A stretch of DNA of 64,000 nt from Macrothele yani (Eukaryota; Arthropoda; Arachnida; Araneae; Macrothelidae), in contig CM077001.1 of NCBI GenBank assembly GCA_039090855.1, forward strand, positions 120,344,922 to 120,408,921, in the 5' to 3' direction. Below are positions 33,416 to 43,525 of the stretch, piece by piece. The position numbers and the translations under genes are program-made. How positions within the stretch are numbered: position 1 is the first letter of the stretch; each line of letters starts with the position of its first letter. A model generated the notes under the pieces. The model searched no databases and was not told the origin of the DNA. It saw only the letters and a list, made by a program, of their open reading frames with translations.

Positions 33416-33915
33416 AGGCTTCGACATCCTCTATCACTGCTTATGTTTGGTCTGCCGGTACGTTTTGCTGCTTCAGGTACGCTATGTGTCTTCCACACAT
33501 TCAGTACATCCAAAAGAGTTGACTTGGGTATGTTTAAACGCCCCTCGGTTTTTCTTATGGACAACGCACTAAGATAACCCCTACCAATCTTTCCTTTCTC
33601 AACGTCAGTTCTCTCCCGCAGCGACATTTTAACTCAACCTCACAGTGCGATATGATCGCGGTCAGCTGCAGGCTTGTTTTTATACCGTTTGCAGCTGTAC
33701 CGCGCATCTCAACATCGCAGTGGATCCGTTCATTTGCTTTTGAAAGGGTGTCCGGTGACTTTTGTCAATATAGTGTACATCAGAAGTCTTCGCAACTTGT
33801 TAATGACATGGCATCCACCCCATTTCTATCGAGTGCTTGGAAGCAACTAACCAAAACCCGTGACTGAAAATACCGTTTATGATATCATATACAATTTGAA
33901 TATTTACGTGCCATT

Positions 33916-33960
33916 CGTCCTGATGAAGCTAGGTCAATACCCAGCGAAACCATGGTCGAC
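33916..33960 (+). ncRNA. Hammerhead ribozyme-like sequence
   Basis: All conserved parts are present in order: stem I 5' strand GTC (33917-33919), CTGATGA (33920-33926), stem II GCTAGGT-CAAT-ACCCAGC with one A-C mismatch (33928-33945), GAAA (33946-33949), a minimal helix III ACCATGGT (33949-33956), cleavage triplet GTC (33955-33957), then GAC (33958-33960) that pairs with the first GTC. One extra A (33927) precedes stem II. Very short helix III and a place in terminal repeats are known for Penelope-like hammerheads. Predicted cleavage is after C33957. Confidence 0.68.
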
Positions 33961-34044
33961 TTGAAAAATAAATATTTGTGACAAACCACGTTGTATTCTC
34001 TTAATACGTTTAATCGCCACAAGACTGCAGTTTTAGAGATCAAG

Positions 34045-34367
34045 AACGAAGTTGGCGTTTATTCCATATCATTATCGTATCCTGACGGCAAACACAGACA
34101 TTACATCGGAATGACAAAACGCTCATTTTGGAACCCGAATCAGAGAACACAAAAGAAACGCAAATGAAGGAAGATCTTCTACGGCCATATTTAGAGAAGC
34201 GTGTTCCAAGTCTGCCGTACCTATGTGGGAAGCTATTAAAAAATTAGCTCCATACACAAACCCAAAAACAACAGCATTCAGAGTGTCTCTGGAGATTATA
34301 ACCAGCCGTGAGGCCTGCAAAGATAGCGTCTCCCTGGAGCTACCAAAAATCAGAATTCAATGCTAGA
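34045..34367 (+). pseudogene. Penelope-like GIY-YIG endonuclease remnant, copy 2
   Basis: The first frame gives VGVYSISLSYPDGKHRHYIG then MTKRSF (GVY and YIG motifs). After a one-base shift near 34130 the next frame gives RIREHKRNANEGRSSTAIFR, matching the R..EH.....STAIF part of these nucleases, and runs to a stop near 34367. It belongs to a different subfamily from copy 1. Confidence 0.68.
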
Positions 34368-34530
34368 ATAATTTCCCCACTGAAAACCACCATGTCCCAA
34401 ACCAACACATCTCCTGACTTCATATTCAGAACACGACGCGCCACGTATTTAATAATTCTTTATGTCTCGTGTAACCATTTTTATATTTTAATTGTAATCG
34501 TTCTCATTTTCAGTTTCTTTGCACTTTTAG

Positions 34531-34568
34531 CCTTGACAAAGCCATCCGTAGATGTGCGAAGGCTCGGG
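34531..34568 (+). ncRNA. Degenerate hammerhead-like core, right terminal copy
   Basis: Reads CTTGACAAAGC, CATC-CGTA-GATG stem-loop, TGCGAAGGC. The GAAA block has become GAAG and CUGAUGA has become UUGACAA; probably inactive. Confidence 0.33.
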
Positions 34569-35084
34569 AAATTGTATTCTGTTTCTTACGCCAATTAAAC
34601 AGATTACCATTTTAACCTTATATATACTTCGCATATTGATCAGTTGTACTATTTAAGACTTTATGCAGAAAGTGAAGAAATATGCATTCAACGTGCCTTA
34701 TAATTTTACTGTATGATTCATAAACACACCCGACAAAAAATTACGGAATGCTGATTGAAACATATACGTAAGAGCGTAACGAGATTGAAACATATATTGA
34801 AGAAAGCAACGAGTAAGAACATGGAGAGTGAAATTGCTGAATTGAGAGTGTCTTTAAAGCATCTGTAGTATTCTTCATTTTCTTTTACAGGCACAACTAT
34901 GGGTCATAAAGGTGATGTTACTGAGTAGTAAACGCGAGCCATTGGTTTTTGTCGAGAATATGATCATTCTTTGCAAGAAGTGGCGAAGTTTGTTGGTCTT
35001 TCGGAGTCAATAATAGTGTCCATCTCCAGTGAAAGAAGTATGGAAGATATCACTTTAGGCGATGCAACTATGGTAAAAGTTCTA

Positions 35085-36010
35085 TGATGACAAATCTGGA
35101 TCGCGGGCGTTTGAAACGATCAGCAACTGCTGCACGTTTCCAGACTTGTCAAGAACTGCTTCAAACAGTACAGTGCTCGAACTAGTAAACCAGTCTCAGA
35201 ACGAACGATACGGAAGCTTTATGATGAAAATTCGGGATTGCAGGAGTTTGGAACGATTAGCAATTGCTGCACGTTTCCAGACTTGTCAAAAATTGCTTCA
35301 ACGGTACAGTGCTGGACCTAGTAAACCAGTCTCAGAACGAACGCTACAGAAGCTATATGATGACAAATCGGGATAGCAGGCGTTTGGAATGATTAGCAAC
35401 AGCACGTTTCCAGACTTGTCAAGAATTTCTTGAACAGTACAGTGCTGGAACTAGTTAAACCAGTCTGAGAACGAATGCTACAGAAGCTCTGTGATGACAA
35501 ATCGGGATCGCAGGCGTTTTGAACGATTAGCAACAGCACGTTTCCAGACTTGTCAAGAATTTCTTGAACAGTACAGTGCTGGACCTAGTAAACCAGTCTC
35601 AGAACGAACGCTACGGAAGCTTTGTGATGACGACAATTCGGGATTGCAGGAGTTTGGAACGATTAGCAATTGCTGCACGTTTCCAGACTTGTCAAGAATT
35701 GCTTCAACGGTACAGTGCTGGAACTAGTTAACCAGTCTGAGAACGAATGCTACAGAAGCTCTGTGATGACAAATCGGGATCGCAGGCGTTTTGAACGATT
35801 AGCAACAGCACGTTTCCAGACTTGTCAAGAATTTCTTGAACAGTACAGTGCTGGACCTAGTAAACCAGTCTCAGAACGAACGCTACGGAAGCTCTATGAT
35901 GACAAATCGGGACCGCAGGAGTTTATAGCGATTAGCAACTACTGCACGTTTTCAGGTTCGTCAAGAACTGCTTCGACAGTACAATGTTGGACTTAGTAAA
36001 CTAGTCTCAG
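35085..36010 (+). repeat. Tandem copies of the second helix-turn-helix module
   Basis: About seven units of 115-140 bp. Each reads, in one frame, like RRFERLATARFQTCQEFLEQ followed by SERTLRKL, the GRP/HTH2 region of Tc1-type transposases. Neighbouring units differ by a few bases, and a two-unit block appears duplicated as a whole (35450-35640 against 35720-35900). Confidence 0.85.
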
Positions 36011-36079
36011 AAAAATGCTAGGGGAGAACTGCATGACTGGGAATTTTTAATCTTTTTGGACGGATACACCCGAAATTAA

Positions 36080-36790
36080 CAACTGTCCACAAAAAAAAAT
36101 CGCCTTTCTTGGGCGAACAGCATCGTCACCTGACCACTGAACAATACCGAAGAAGAGCATAGTCCGACGAATCCAGATTCTTCTTGTATTCCAATTATGG
36201 TAGCTCCAGAGTCATGCCGAAGACTGGAGAAGTATTTAACCCAGAATGTATCCAAAGAACTGTGCAAAAATGGGGTGGAAGTGTCATGTTTTGGGGCTGC
36301 ATTTCAAGTACTGGAGTTGACAAAAACTAAAAAAAATCGCCTTTCTTGGGAGAACAGCATCGTCACCTGACCACTGAACAATACTGAAGAATAGTATAGT
36401 CCGACGAATCCAGATTCTGCTTGTATTCCAATGATGGGCGCGCCAGAGTCATGCTGAAGACCAGAGAAGCATTTAACCCAGAATGTATCCAAAGAACTGT
36501 GCAAAAATTAGGTGGAAGTGCCATATTTTGGGGCTGCATTTAAAAAAAAATCACAAAAAAAATATTCGCCTTTCTTGGGCAAACAGCATCGTCATCTGAC
36601 CACTGAACAATACCGAAGAATAGTATAGTCCGACGAATCCAGATTCAGCTTGTATTCCAATGATGGTCGCTCCGGAGACATGCTGAAGACTAGAGAAGCA
36701 TTTAACGCAGAATGTATCCAAAGAACTGTGCAAAAATGAGGTGGAAGTGCGATATTTTGGGGCTGCATTTCAAGTACTGGAGTTGGACCA
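36080..36790 (+). repeat. Three tandem copies of the DDE first-Asp module
   Basis: Units of about 235 bp start near 36095, 36335 and 36570. Each reads SDESRF-like sequence followed by the GGSVMFWGC block of Tc1-type transposases, in several frames. Each unit begins after an A-rich run (AAAAAAAATCGCC). Confidence 0.85.
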
Positions 36791-37270
36791 TTCGTTGAAG
36801 TGTCCAATCAAATGAAATCTATGGATTATGTGCCACTTTTAGATAATGCATTATTGCCATTTGTCTAGTTTTTGGACCAAGAAGGACACACGATGGCTCC
36901 TGTGCTCTTAAGATGACAACTCTTGTGCAGATCGTGCTTGTGCTGTATTGGTTTAAAGAACATGAGAGAGACGTTCCGTACCTCAAATGGCCAGTAAATT
37001 TACCCGATCTAAATGTGATTAAAAAAATCTGGGACATGTTAGAAAGGGCATGATCCACGTGATGACGGAACGAAAAATGTGAAATGCCTGAAAGAATCTC
37101 GTGCCTGAAGATTACAGGAAAATTTTTGAGCCGTCTAACTTCCATTTTCGGAAACTGTTGACTACAGTTTCAAGATGAAATATGATTGGAATAAAATTAT
37201 AATTAACGATACTCGAAAGAGGTAACATCTCGAGAAAAAAGAAGTTATGATTACGAGAAAAATCTCCACA

Positions 37271-37317
37271 CACTGAGAAAAACGTTTTGTTGAATTAACA
37301 AAACGTTTTTCTCAGTG
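37271..37317. repeat. Perfect 21-bp-arm hairpin
   Basis: Arms 37271-37291 and 37297-37317 are exact reverse complements around GAATT. It is not part of the adjacent pogo-like terminal repeat. Confidence 0.9.
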
Positions 37318-37809
37318 CACCATTGAATTTCCGTTTTCGAAAGTTTTGAAAGATAAAATACCGTCCCCAAACGGGAACCTATCCCTACCTCCCCACTGAT
37401 TCCCCTAAAAATTTTCTTCAGTTTTGTATCAATCTCGATAGAGTGAAACCCCGATCTTACGTCTACGCATTTTCTATTTCGAGGGACGTTTTGCTGAAGT
37501 CCCAATAATTCTGCTACATTTCCCCCGTGTTAAACGTTTTTCCAATCACACGATTTCCAGCATCGAACGACGTAAACATTTTTGATGCCAAACCTGATTT
37601 TCTTCTAATTTCGTATCTTACTAGGTTTCCGTACGTGTACGGTTGCTTTAAACCGGTTCTTTCCCCTTCTGCCGCATTCCTCAGCAGAATCAGACGACCA
37701 GGTTGTCTTAAATCGGTTCCTCCCAGAATTTCGAAAGCACGTGACGACCAGTTGGGGGAGTGCTCGTCTTATCTTATAGCAACTTTGCTGGAGCGCCTCG
37801 TGTAGTGCC

Positions 37810-38533
37810 ATGAATCCCCGTGTTGAACGGGCATGCGCCTCAGCTTGGCATGAGCGGTTTGACATTATGAGAGCAATCCAGTCAGATTGCTGTCTATTTA
37901 AATCTCGCTTTTTAGACGTGAGAGTGAAGATAGCGAGTAAGAAGCGCAAATGTATTTCCTTAGCTGAAAAAGCCTCCATTATACAAATATGAGATAGCGA
38001 ATGGCTTGGAACTAAAGCTGAATTAGCCAAATCTCTTGAATTATCAGTTTCAACACTGAAAACAATTTTAAAACTGAAAGAGTCTATCAAAATTACTCCG
38101 GAAAGGTACTAATAAGAGAAGAACGCAGAAAAGTTCTAATAAGAGAAGAACGCAGAAAAGTTCTAATAAGAGAAGAACGCAGAAAAGTTCGCCTTAAGGT
38201 GAACTGGAAACAATTTTAAAAACGTGGTCCAGGCATGCTGAAGTCCCAAACGAAACTCTAAATGTCAAGCTGGAGCTACAAACGTTCAAATAATTTCCGA
38301 TGTAATGGTTTGTTCGTCGGAAGAAGATAGAGACGACGACAATGTAGCCGAAATTTCGGAACCTAATCCTTCTTTCAAAGTGGCATTAAAATGGATTAAA
38401 ATTTGTGAAAAACCTTTTCCTTGGGCATGATTCTCAAGAAAACGACTTGCAAAGCCTTTCAATTATTCAAAAAGCTTTGCTTGAGCTAAACACTAAAAAT
38501 AGAAAGCAAAGCGAAATTACCGATTTTTTCTAA
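37810..38533 (+). pseudogene. CENP-B-like pogo transposase, core deleted
   Basis: The N-terminal part (37900-38100) holds a CENP-B-type helix-turn-helix: SKKRKCISLAEKASIIQI, a stop at 37990-37992, then LGTKAELAKSLELSVSTLKT. The C-terminal part (about 38400-38533) reads LSIIQKALLELNTKNRKQS and ends ITDFF, like the tails of Tigger/jerky proteins. The 300-residue catalytic middle is missing, and three copies of a 27-bp repeat (38102-38190) mark the junction. Confidence 0.75.
38102..38190 (+). repeat. Three tandem copies of a 27-bp unit
   Basis: TCTAATAAGAGAAGAACGCAG-type units repeat three times at the deletion junction of the pogo-like element. Confidence 0.92.
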
Positions 38534-38808
38534 ACCTACACCCCATAATGTATAAGTACGCATGTAGTTATACCACATTTTTGGTTCCTGTATTAATGTG
38601 CCTACAACACATGCTATGTAGTAGTGTAGTATTGTACTACTAGTGTGCATTGGTTTCTATTTTTTGAACGCATTATGTATGCCTATAAAGTTTTTTTTTT
38701 AATCACCACCTAGGTTTTACGTTTTCCCGCAGCGTACGACTTTTTATGTTGGTTCCCTGAAAAACGTAAAATCGGGGTTTCACTGTATAACTCAAATGAT
38801 GAAAAATA

Positions 38809-40005
38809 CACAGTCGAGTCACATTACTGTGACCACCTCCTACTTTTGACGTCAATAGCCCGTAGCATGTGTAAAGAATGCATGTGTCGTGAGCTAGCTT
38901 GGAGGGTATGTAAGATGTGCTGCAGGAAATCTGAAAACATATCACTAGTTGCTGTCATGGATAAAAGGAGCGATTTATCAGATTTGCAAAAAGGGATGAT
39001 TATCGGCTTTCGGGCCAAGGGTGGCAGTATTTCTGAAACAGCGCAGTTTGTGAACTGTTCGCGTGCTGCTGTGGTTAAAGTGTATCGTGATTGGAGAAAC
39101 GGCACCATTGCGAAAAAGCGGTGAGGAGACTCAGAGCACCACGTGCCACTGATGTGAGAGGTGAACGTCGGCTTCGAAGGTGCGTGAAGGCCGATCGAGA
39201 CGCTACAGTGGAGCAGCTCACTCGCCGAATGAACCAGGAGGGGGAGGGGCTACCGGAAGTGTGTCTAAAACGACAGTTCAGCGAACCCTGCTGGGTATGG
39301 GGCTCCGATTCAGACACTGCATCTATGCTAACGAAGGTGCATCGGCAGAAAAGGGTTACATATTTGCACGGCAGTATCGGAACTGGGCGTCCGCTGATTG
39401 ACAAAATATTGTCTTCTCCGATGAATCACGTTTTCTGCTTTATCGAACGGATGGACGTTGGCGTATAAGAAGAGAAACATCGGAGAACAAACACTCTTCA
39501 ACCATTGCTGGAAGAACACGAGCTGGTGGGGGGGGCAGCGTTAAGGTATGGGGAATGCTTTTGTGGCATTCCCTGGGTCCACTCATACCTGTGGAAGGAA
39601 TTCGCTGTGAATCCATCCGTGCATACCACGCACGCACACATGCATGCTGATTGTCTTCTCTGCGGATGGGATCTTCCAGCATGAAAATGCAACGTGTCGC
39701 ACAGCTAGAAATGTCCGAGAGTGGTTGGAAGAACGCGATGAAGACTTCAAAATATTTCCCTGGCCCCCGTAATTCCGCAGACTTAAACCCGATTGAGCAT
39801 CTGTGGGACCACCTCGATAGCGTTTTTCGCTCTATGGATCCTCCAGCTGCTGTCAGATGCTCTGCAGTCAGCATTGCTCCACATACAGTATCTGTGAACA
39901 CCTTCCAGCAACTTACTGAGTCAGCCCTTCTAGCTGCTGTCCGGGCTGCACACGGCGGTTACTCTGGATATTAGCTGGTGGTCACAATAATGTGACTCGA
40001 CCGTG
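38809..40005 (+). mobile_element. Tc1-like DNA transposon, copy 5
   Basis: Ends are CACAGTCGAGTCACATTACT and its inverse, with TA at 38807-38808 and 40006-40007. The 1.2-kb length is usual for the family. It lies 23 bp to the right of the pogo-like element. Confidence 0.92.
38957..39974 (+). pseudogene. Tc1-like transposase, broken
   Basis: The N-terminal helix-turn-helix is well kept (MDKRSDLSDLQKGMIIGFRA, then AQFVNCSRAAVVKVYRDW). The second module and the first catalytic block follow in shifted frames (SDESRFLLYRTDGRW near 39418, GGGSVKVWGMLLWHSLGPL near 39530). The last frame (39651-39974) carries DLNPIEHLWDHLD and ends AAHGGYSGY. At least four frame changes are present. It is closely related in layout to copy 1. 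Confidence 0.88.
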
Positions 40006-40019
40006 TATAAAAGTTTTTA

Positions 40020-40350
40020 ATTTCTGCTTTGTGAATTTATAACGGCTTTTAATTTCTACTTTTGCAAAGGAGATTCTGTGTGATTTCTTATTTTCTGAAC
40101 TTCAGATAAAAAATATGCGTCATTTCTTATCTTCCGAGATTCAAAAAAGAATCTGTGTTAATTCTTATTTTCTGAACTTCAAATAAAAGGTCTCTGTGAT
40201 TTCTTATTTTCTGAAGTTCAAATAAAGAGTCTTGGTAATATATTATTTTCTGAACTTCAAATAAAGGACCTGCATTATTTCTTATCTCTTGAAGTTCAAA
40301 CATGAAATATGCGCAATATATATAAGCACGATTGCTTATCTTCTGAAGTT
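40020..40350 (+). repeat. Tandem array, about 57-bp unit
   Basis: TTCTTATTTTCTGAACTTCA with variants recurs about six times. The array starts right beside Tc1-like copy 5. Confidence 0.82.
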
Positions 40351-41337
40351 TAAATAAGAAACATATCTGCTACGTCAAGCTCTGTGAAATATAGTTCTAT
40401 AAAAATATAAAAAATATAACTAAAATGTTTTTTTTAATTCTAAATTAAAAAATCCATGTTTATCAATATTCTTTTATGTAGCCATATCACATTGAAAGTC
40501 AATGTCAATTTTTCTGTTTATTTTTATAAACTGCACAGTATCTGTTTTTTTTTTGTTTTTTTTTGGACTACAGTGATGGTCGTAAGAAGTGACAAAAAAT
40601 TAGAACAGATTTTAAATTGCCCAAAAATTAGAACAGAGATTTTAAATTGCTCATGTCTTTCCTCCATTTTTTGAAGGCCTTTCAAGCAATATTAAATGAA
40701 ATAATGAAAACTTTTTACATGAGAAGAATCTAATAATAAAAACAAACGCAATCAGAGATTTACATAACAAACGCATTTATTTACAGATCACAGAATTTAC
40801 AAGTTGTGTGATTGAATAAGCACCAAAATGAGATCGCTTGACAAATGATATATCTACTTTGCAAAATATGAGCTTTACATAATCCAAAATAAGGGGCTGT
40901 TCAATAACATCAACTTTACATCACCAACATTGAGATCGTTGTTTCTTAACAAACTTTCAATATTCATATAAAAGTTAAGAATATATACAAATATGCCTTC
41001 AGAAACAGCATCTAACATTTCATAAAGCTATTTTTCTTAGTAGCACACAATCATCAGATCTGTGAATGTGCAGCAATTTTTTTTCTTCTTCTAAGAATGG
41101 GTGACTTCCAAACACAAAAACAAAACAGATTCTTATATTTATATTTATATATATTTCTACACATTTATATGCACATTCACCAACGTAACCAACGAATGTC
41201 ACATTCCAGCAAAATGAACAAAATTTCTTATGCTCGGCTGTTATAACCAACATTTTCAGGGAACTTTAATAATAAAGCAGTGCGTACATTCAAATGTGTA
41301 TTTACATTTTTTAGTGTCGCTGCATGTGACTGCTTTT
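40351..41337. other. AT-rich stretch, nothing recognised
   Basis: No domain or repeat with borders was seen. It could include distal 3' sequence of the minus-strand deadpan-like gene, but no transcript evidence is available. Confidence 0.4.
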
Positions 41338-43525
41338 GATTCTTAAAAACACTGAACAACAACTGATAAAAACTGGTAAAAATGCAAAATAATTAACTAG
41401 TAGAAAATACTAACAAACACTAACTGATAATGAATTTCGCATAGTTAGTTAAACTACTTATGAAAACCTACTAAACATCTAATCAGATCAGCCAATTAAT
41501 TGAAAAACTCAAGAGATTCTTTGTGGAATTTTAAGTCTATTCGAAAATGGTGTTCGCAGTTCAACTTCGTATCTTAGTGACACGTCATCACTGCTGACGA
41601 AGAAAATCAACCATTTGTGTCGCTCAGTGGTCACATGGCATGGACGTCTGATTCTAACCGCGACTAAGACATGGAAGTTTTTGTTCACCCTAATGGCGAT
41701 GGTACTTGGAATAAATGTCCACAGAATAGGAAAGGGTGGTTCCGCCTCTAACCCCCAATCTCCCCAAAAATTAACCTTTCCTCACTTTAGTCATTTCTTT
41801 AACTATTTTTAATTTTCATGAAAACATCTAATGTTACGTAACGGCCAATTGAAAAAAAATACATACCAAAATGACTGATTTTGATTCTTAAAAACACTGA
41901 ACAACAACTGATAAAAACCGGTAAAAATGCAAAATAATTAACTAGTAGAAAATACTAACAAACACTAACCGATAATGAATTTCGCATAGTTAGTTAAACT
42001 ACTTATCAAAACCTACTAAACATCTAATCAGATCAGCCAATTAATTGAAAAACTCAAGAGATTCTTTGTGGAATTTTAAGTCTATTCGAAAATGGTGTTC
42101 GCAGTTCTACTTTGTATCTTAGTGTGACACGTCATCAGTGCTGACGAAGAAAATCAACCATTTGTGTCGCTCAGTGGTCACATGGCATGGACGTCTGATT
42201 CTAACCGCGACTAAGACATGGATGTTTTTGTTCACCCTAATGGCGATGGTACTTGGAATAAATGTCCACAGAATAGGAAAGGGTGGTTCCGCCTCTAACC
42301 CCCAATCTCCCTAAAAATTAACCTTTCCTCACTTTAGTCATTTCTTTAACTATTTTTAATTTTCATGAAAACATCTAATGTTACGTAACGGCCAATTGAA
42401 AAAAATACATACCAAAATGACTGATTTTGATTCTTAAAAACACTGAACAACAACTGATAAAAACCGGTAAAAATGCAAAATAATTAACTAGTAGAAAATA
42501 CTAACAAACACTAACCGATAATGAATTTCGCATAGTTAGTTAAACTACTTATCAAAACCTACTAAACATCTAATCAGATCAGCCAATTAATTGAAAAACT
42601 CAAGAGATTCTTTGTGGAATTTTAAGTCTATTCGAAAATGGTGTTCGCAGTTCTACTTTGTATCTTAGTGTGACACGTCATCAGTGCTGACGAAGAAAAT
42701 CAACCATTTGTGTCGCTCAGTGGTCACATGGCATGGACGTCTGATTCTAACCGCGACTAAGACATGGATGTTTTTGTTCACCCTAATGGCGATGGTACTT
42801 GGAATAAATGTCCACAGAATAGGAAAGGGTGGTTCCGCCTCTAACCCCCAATCTCCCCAAAAATTAACCTTTCCTCACTTTAGTCATTTCTTTAACTATT
42901 TTTAATTTTCATGAAAACATCTAATGTTACGTAACGGCCAATTGAAAAAAAAATACATACCAAAATGACTGATTTTGATTCTTAAAAACACTGAACAACA
43001 ACTGATAAAAACCGGTAAAAATGCAAAATAATTAACTAGTAGAAAATACTAACAAACACTAACCGATAATGAATTTCGCATAGTTAGTTAAACTACTTAT
43101 CAAAACCTACTAAACATCTAATCAGATCAGCCAATTAATTGAAAAACTCAAGAGATTCTTTGTGGAATTTTAAGTCTATTCGAAAATGGCGTTCGCAGTT
43201 CTACTTTGTATCTTAGTGTGACACGTCATCAGTGCTGACGAAGAAAATCAACCATTTGTGTCGCTCAGTGGTCACATGGTGGATGGCATGGACGTCTGAT
43301 TCTAACCCCGACTAAGAGATGGATGTTTTTGTTCACCCTAATGGCGATGGTTCTTGGAAGAAAATGTCCACAGAATAGGAAAGGGTGGTTCCGCCTCTAA
43401 CCACCAATCTCCCCAAAAATTCGCCTTTCCTCACTTTAGTCATTTCTTTAACTATTTTTAATTTTCATGAAAACATCTAATTTTACGTAACTGCCAGTTG
43501 AAAAAAACGCCAGCCAATTTAAAAA
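41338..43525 (+). repeat. Tandem array, 545-bp unit, four copies
   Basis: Units start with GATTCTTAAAAACACTG at 41338, 41883, 42429 and 42977 (periods 545, 546 and 548). The middle copies are nearly identical; the first and last are slightly diverged. Each unit carries the same short reading frame starting at ATG in CGAAAATGGTGTTCGCAG (GGC for GTG-adjacent base in the last unit). Confidence 0.95.

Larger units (their letters stand above)
30700..33627 (-). pseudogene. Tc1-like transposase, split and broken
   Basis: The N-terminal helix-turn-helix lies at 33627-33420 (KGKIGRGYLSALSIRKTEGR, then RTGRPNISSDR). After the SINE insertion it resumes at 32596 with RRLRRVVTANRRST, CTRTIRREFHSMGYRGRVAA and the catalytic LWTDESRYTIHQSDGR. 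It continues with frame changes to about 31909, and the last codons lie at about 30700-30820 beyond the hAT-like insert. Stops and shifts are present throughout the second half. Confidence 0.8.
30636..33775 (-). mobile_element. Tc1-like DNA transposon, copy 3, carrying later insertions
   Basis: Ends are CACTATGTTGACAAAAGTCA at left and its near match TGACTTTTGTCAATATAGTG at right, with TA at 33776-33777 and a mutated TG at 30634-30635. It inserted into the Penelope-like remnant. It later received hAT-like D copy 2 (30821-31900) and SINE B (32598-33415). Confidence 0.85.
29808..34618 (+). mobile_element. Penelope-like retroelement remnants with inverted terminal copies
   Basis: The terminal sequence at 29808-29975 is the inverted copy of 34440-34618 (about 170 bp, sharing the CATCC-CGG-ATGG stem, TTGTTTCTTACGCCAAT and ACACGAGACATAAAGAAT). 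Between them are two GIY-YIG endonuclease remnants (about 30200-30608 and 34045-34367) and a hammerhead-like sequence (33916-33960). Penelope-like elements combine an RT with GIY-YIG and often carry hammerhead ribozymes in terminal repeats. No RT domain remains. A Tc1-like element splits the unit at 30636-33775. Confidence 0.75.
34895..37150 (+). mobile_element. Tc1-like relic with multiplied transposase modules
   Basis: The start at about 34912 gives MGHKGD and a helix-turn-helix (REYDHSLQEVAKFVGLSES). The second DNA-binding module is then repeated about seven times (35090-36000) and the first catalytic block three times (36080-36790), before a single last part (36790-37150). No clear terminal repeats were matched; CACACCCGACAAAAAATTAC at 34724 may be the left end. 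Confidence 0.75.
37441..38785 (+). mobile_element. pogo/Tigger-like DNA transposon, internally deleted
   Basis: Inverted ends GTGAAACCCCGATCTTACG (left) and CGTAAAATCGGGGTTTCACTG (right, 38765-38785) are bounded by TA at 37439-37440 and 38786-38787. It keeps the two ends of a CENP-B-related transposase but not the DDE core. Confidence 0.85.

Noticed and set aside
41598..41812. Open frame of 65-73 codons shared by array units as a protein gene
   Set aside because: The track frame has no homology that I recognise, and its persistence follows unit identity. The alternative frame is described as a finding only.
43226..43250. Hammerhead-like CTGACGA and GAAA in the 545-bp units
   Set aside because: GAAA follows CTGACGA directly with no room for stem II.
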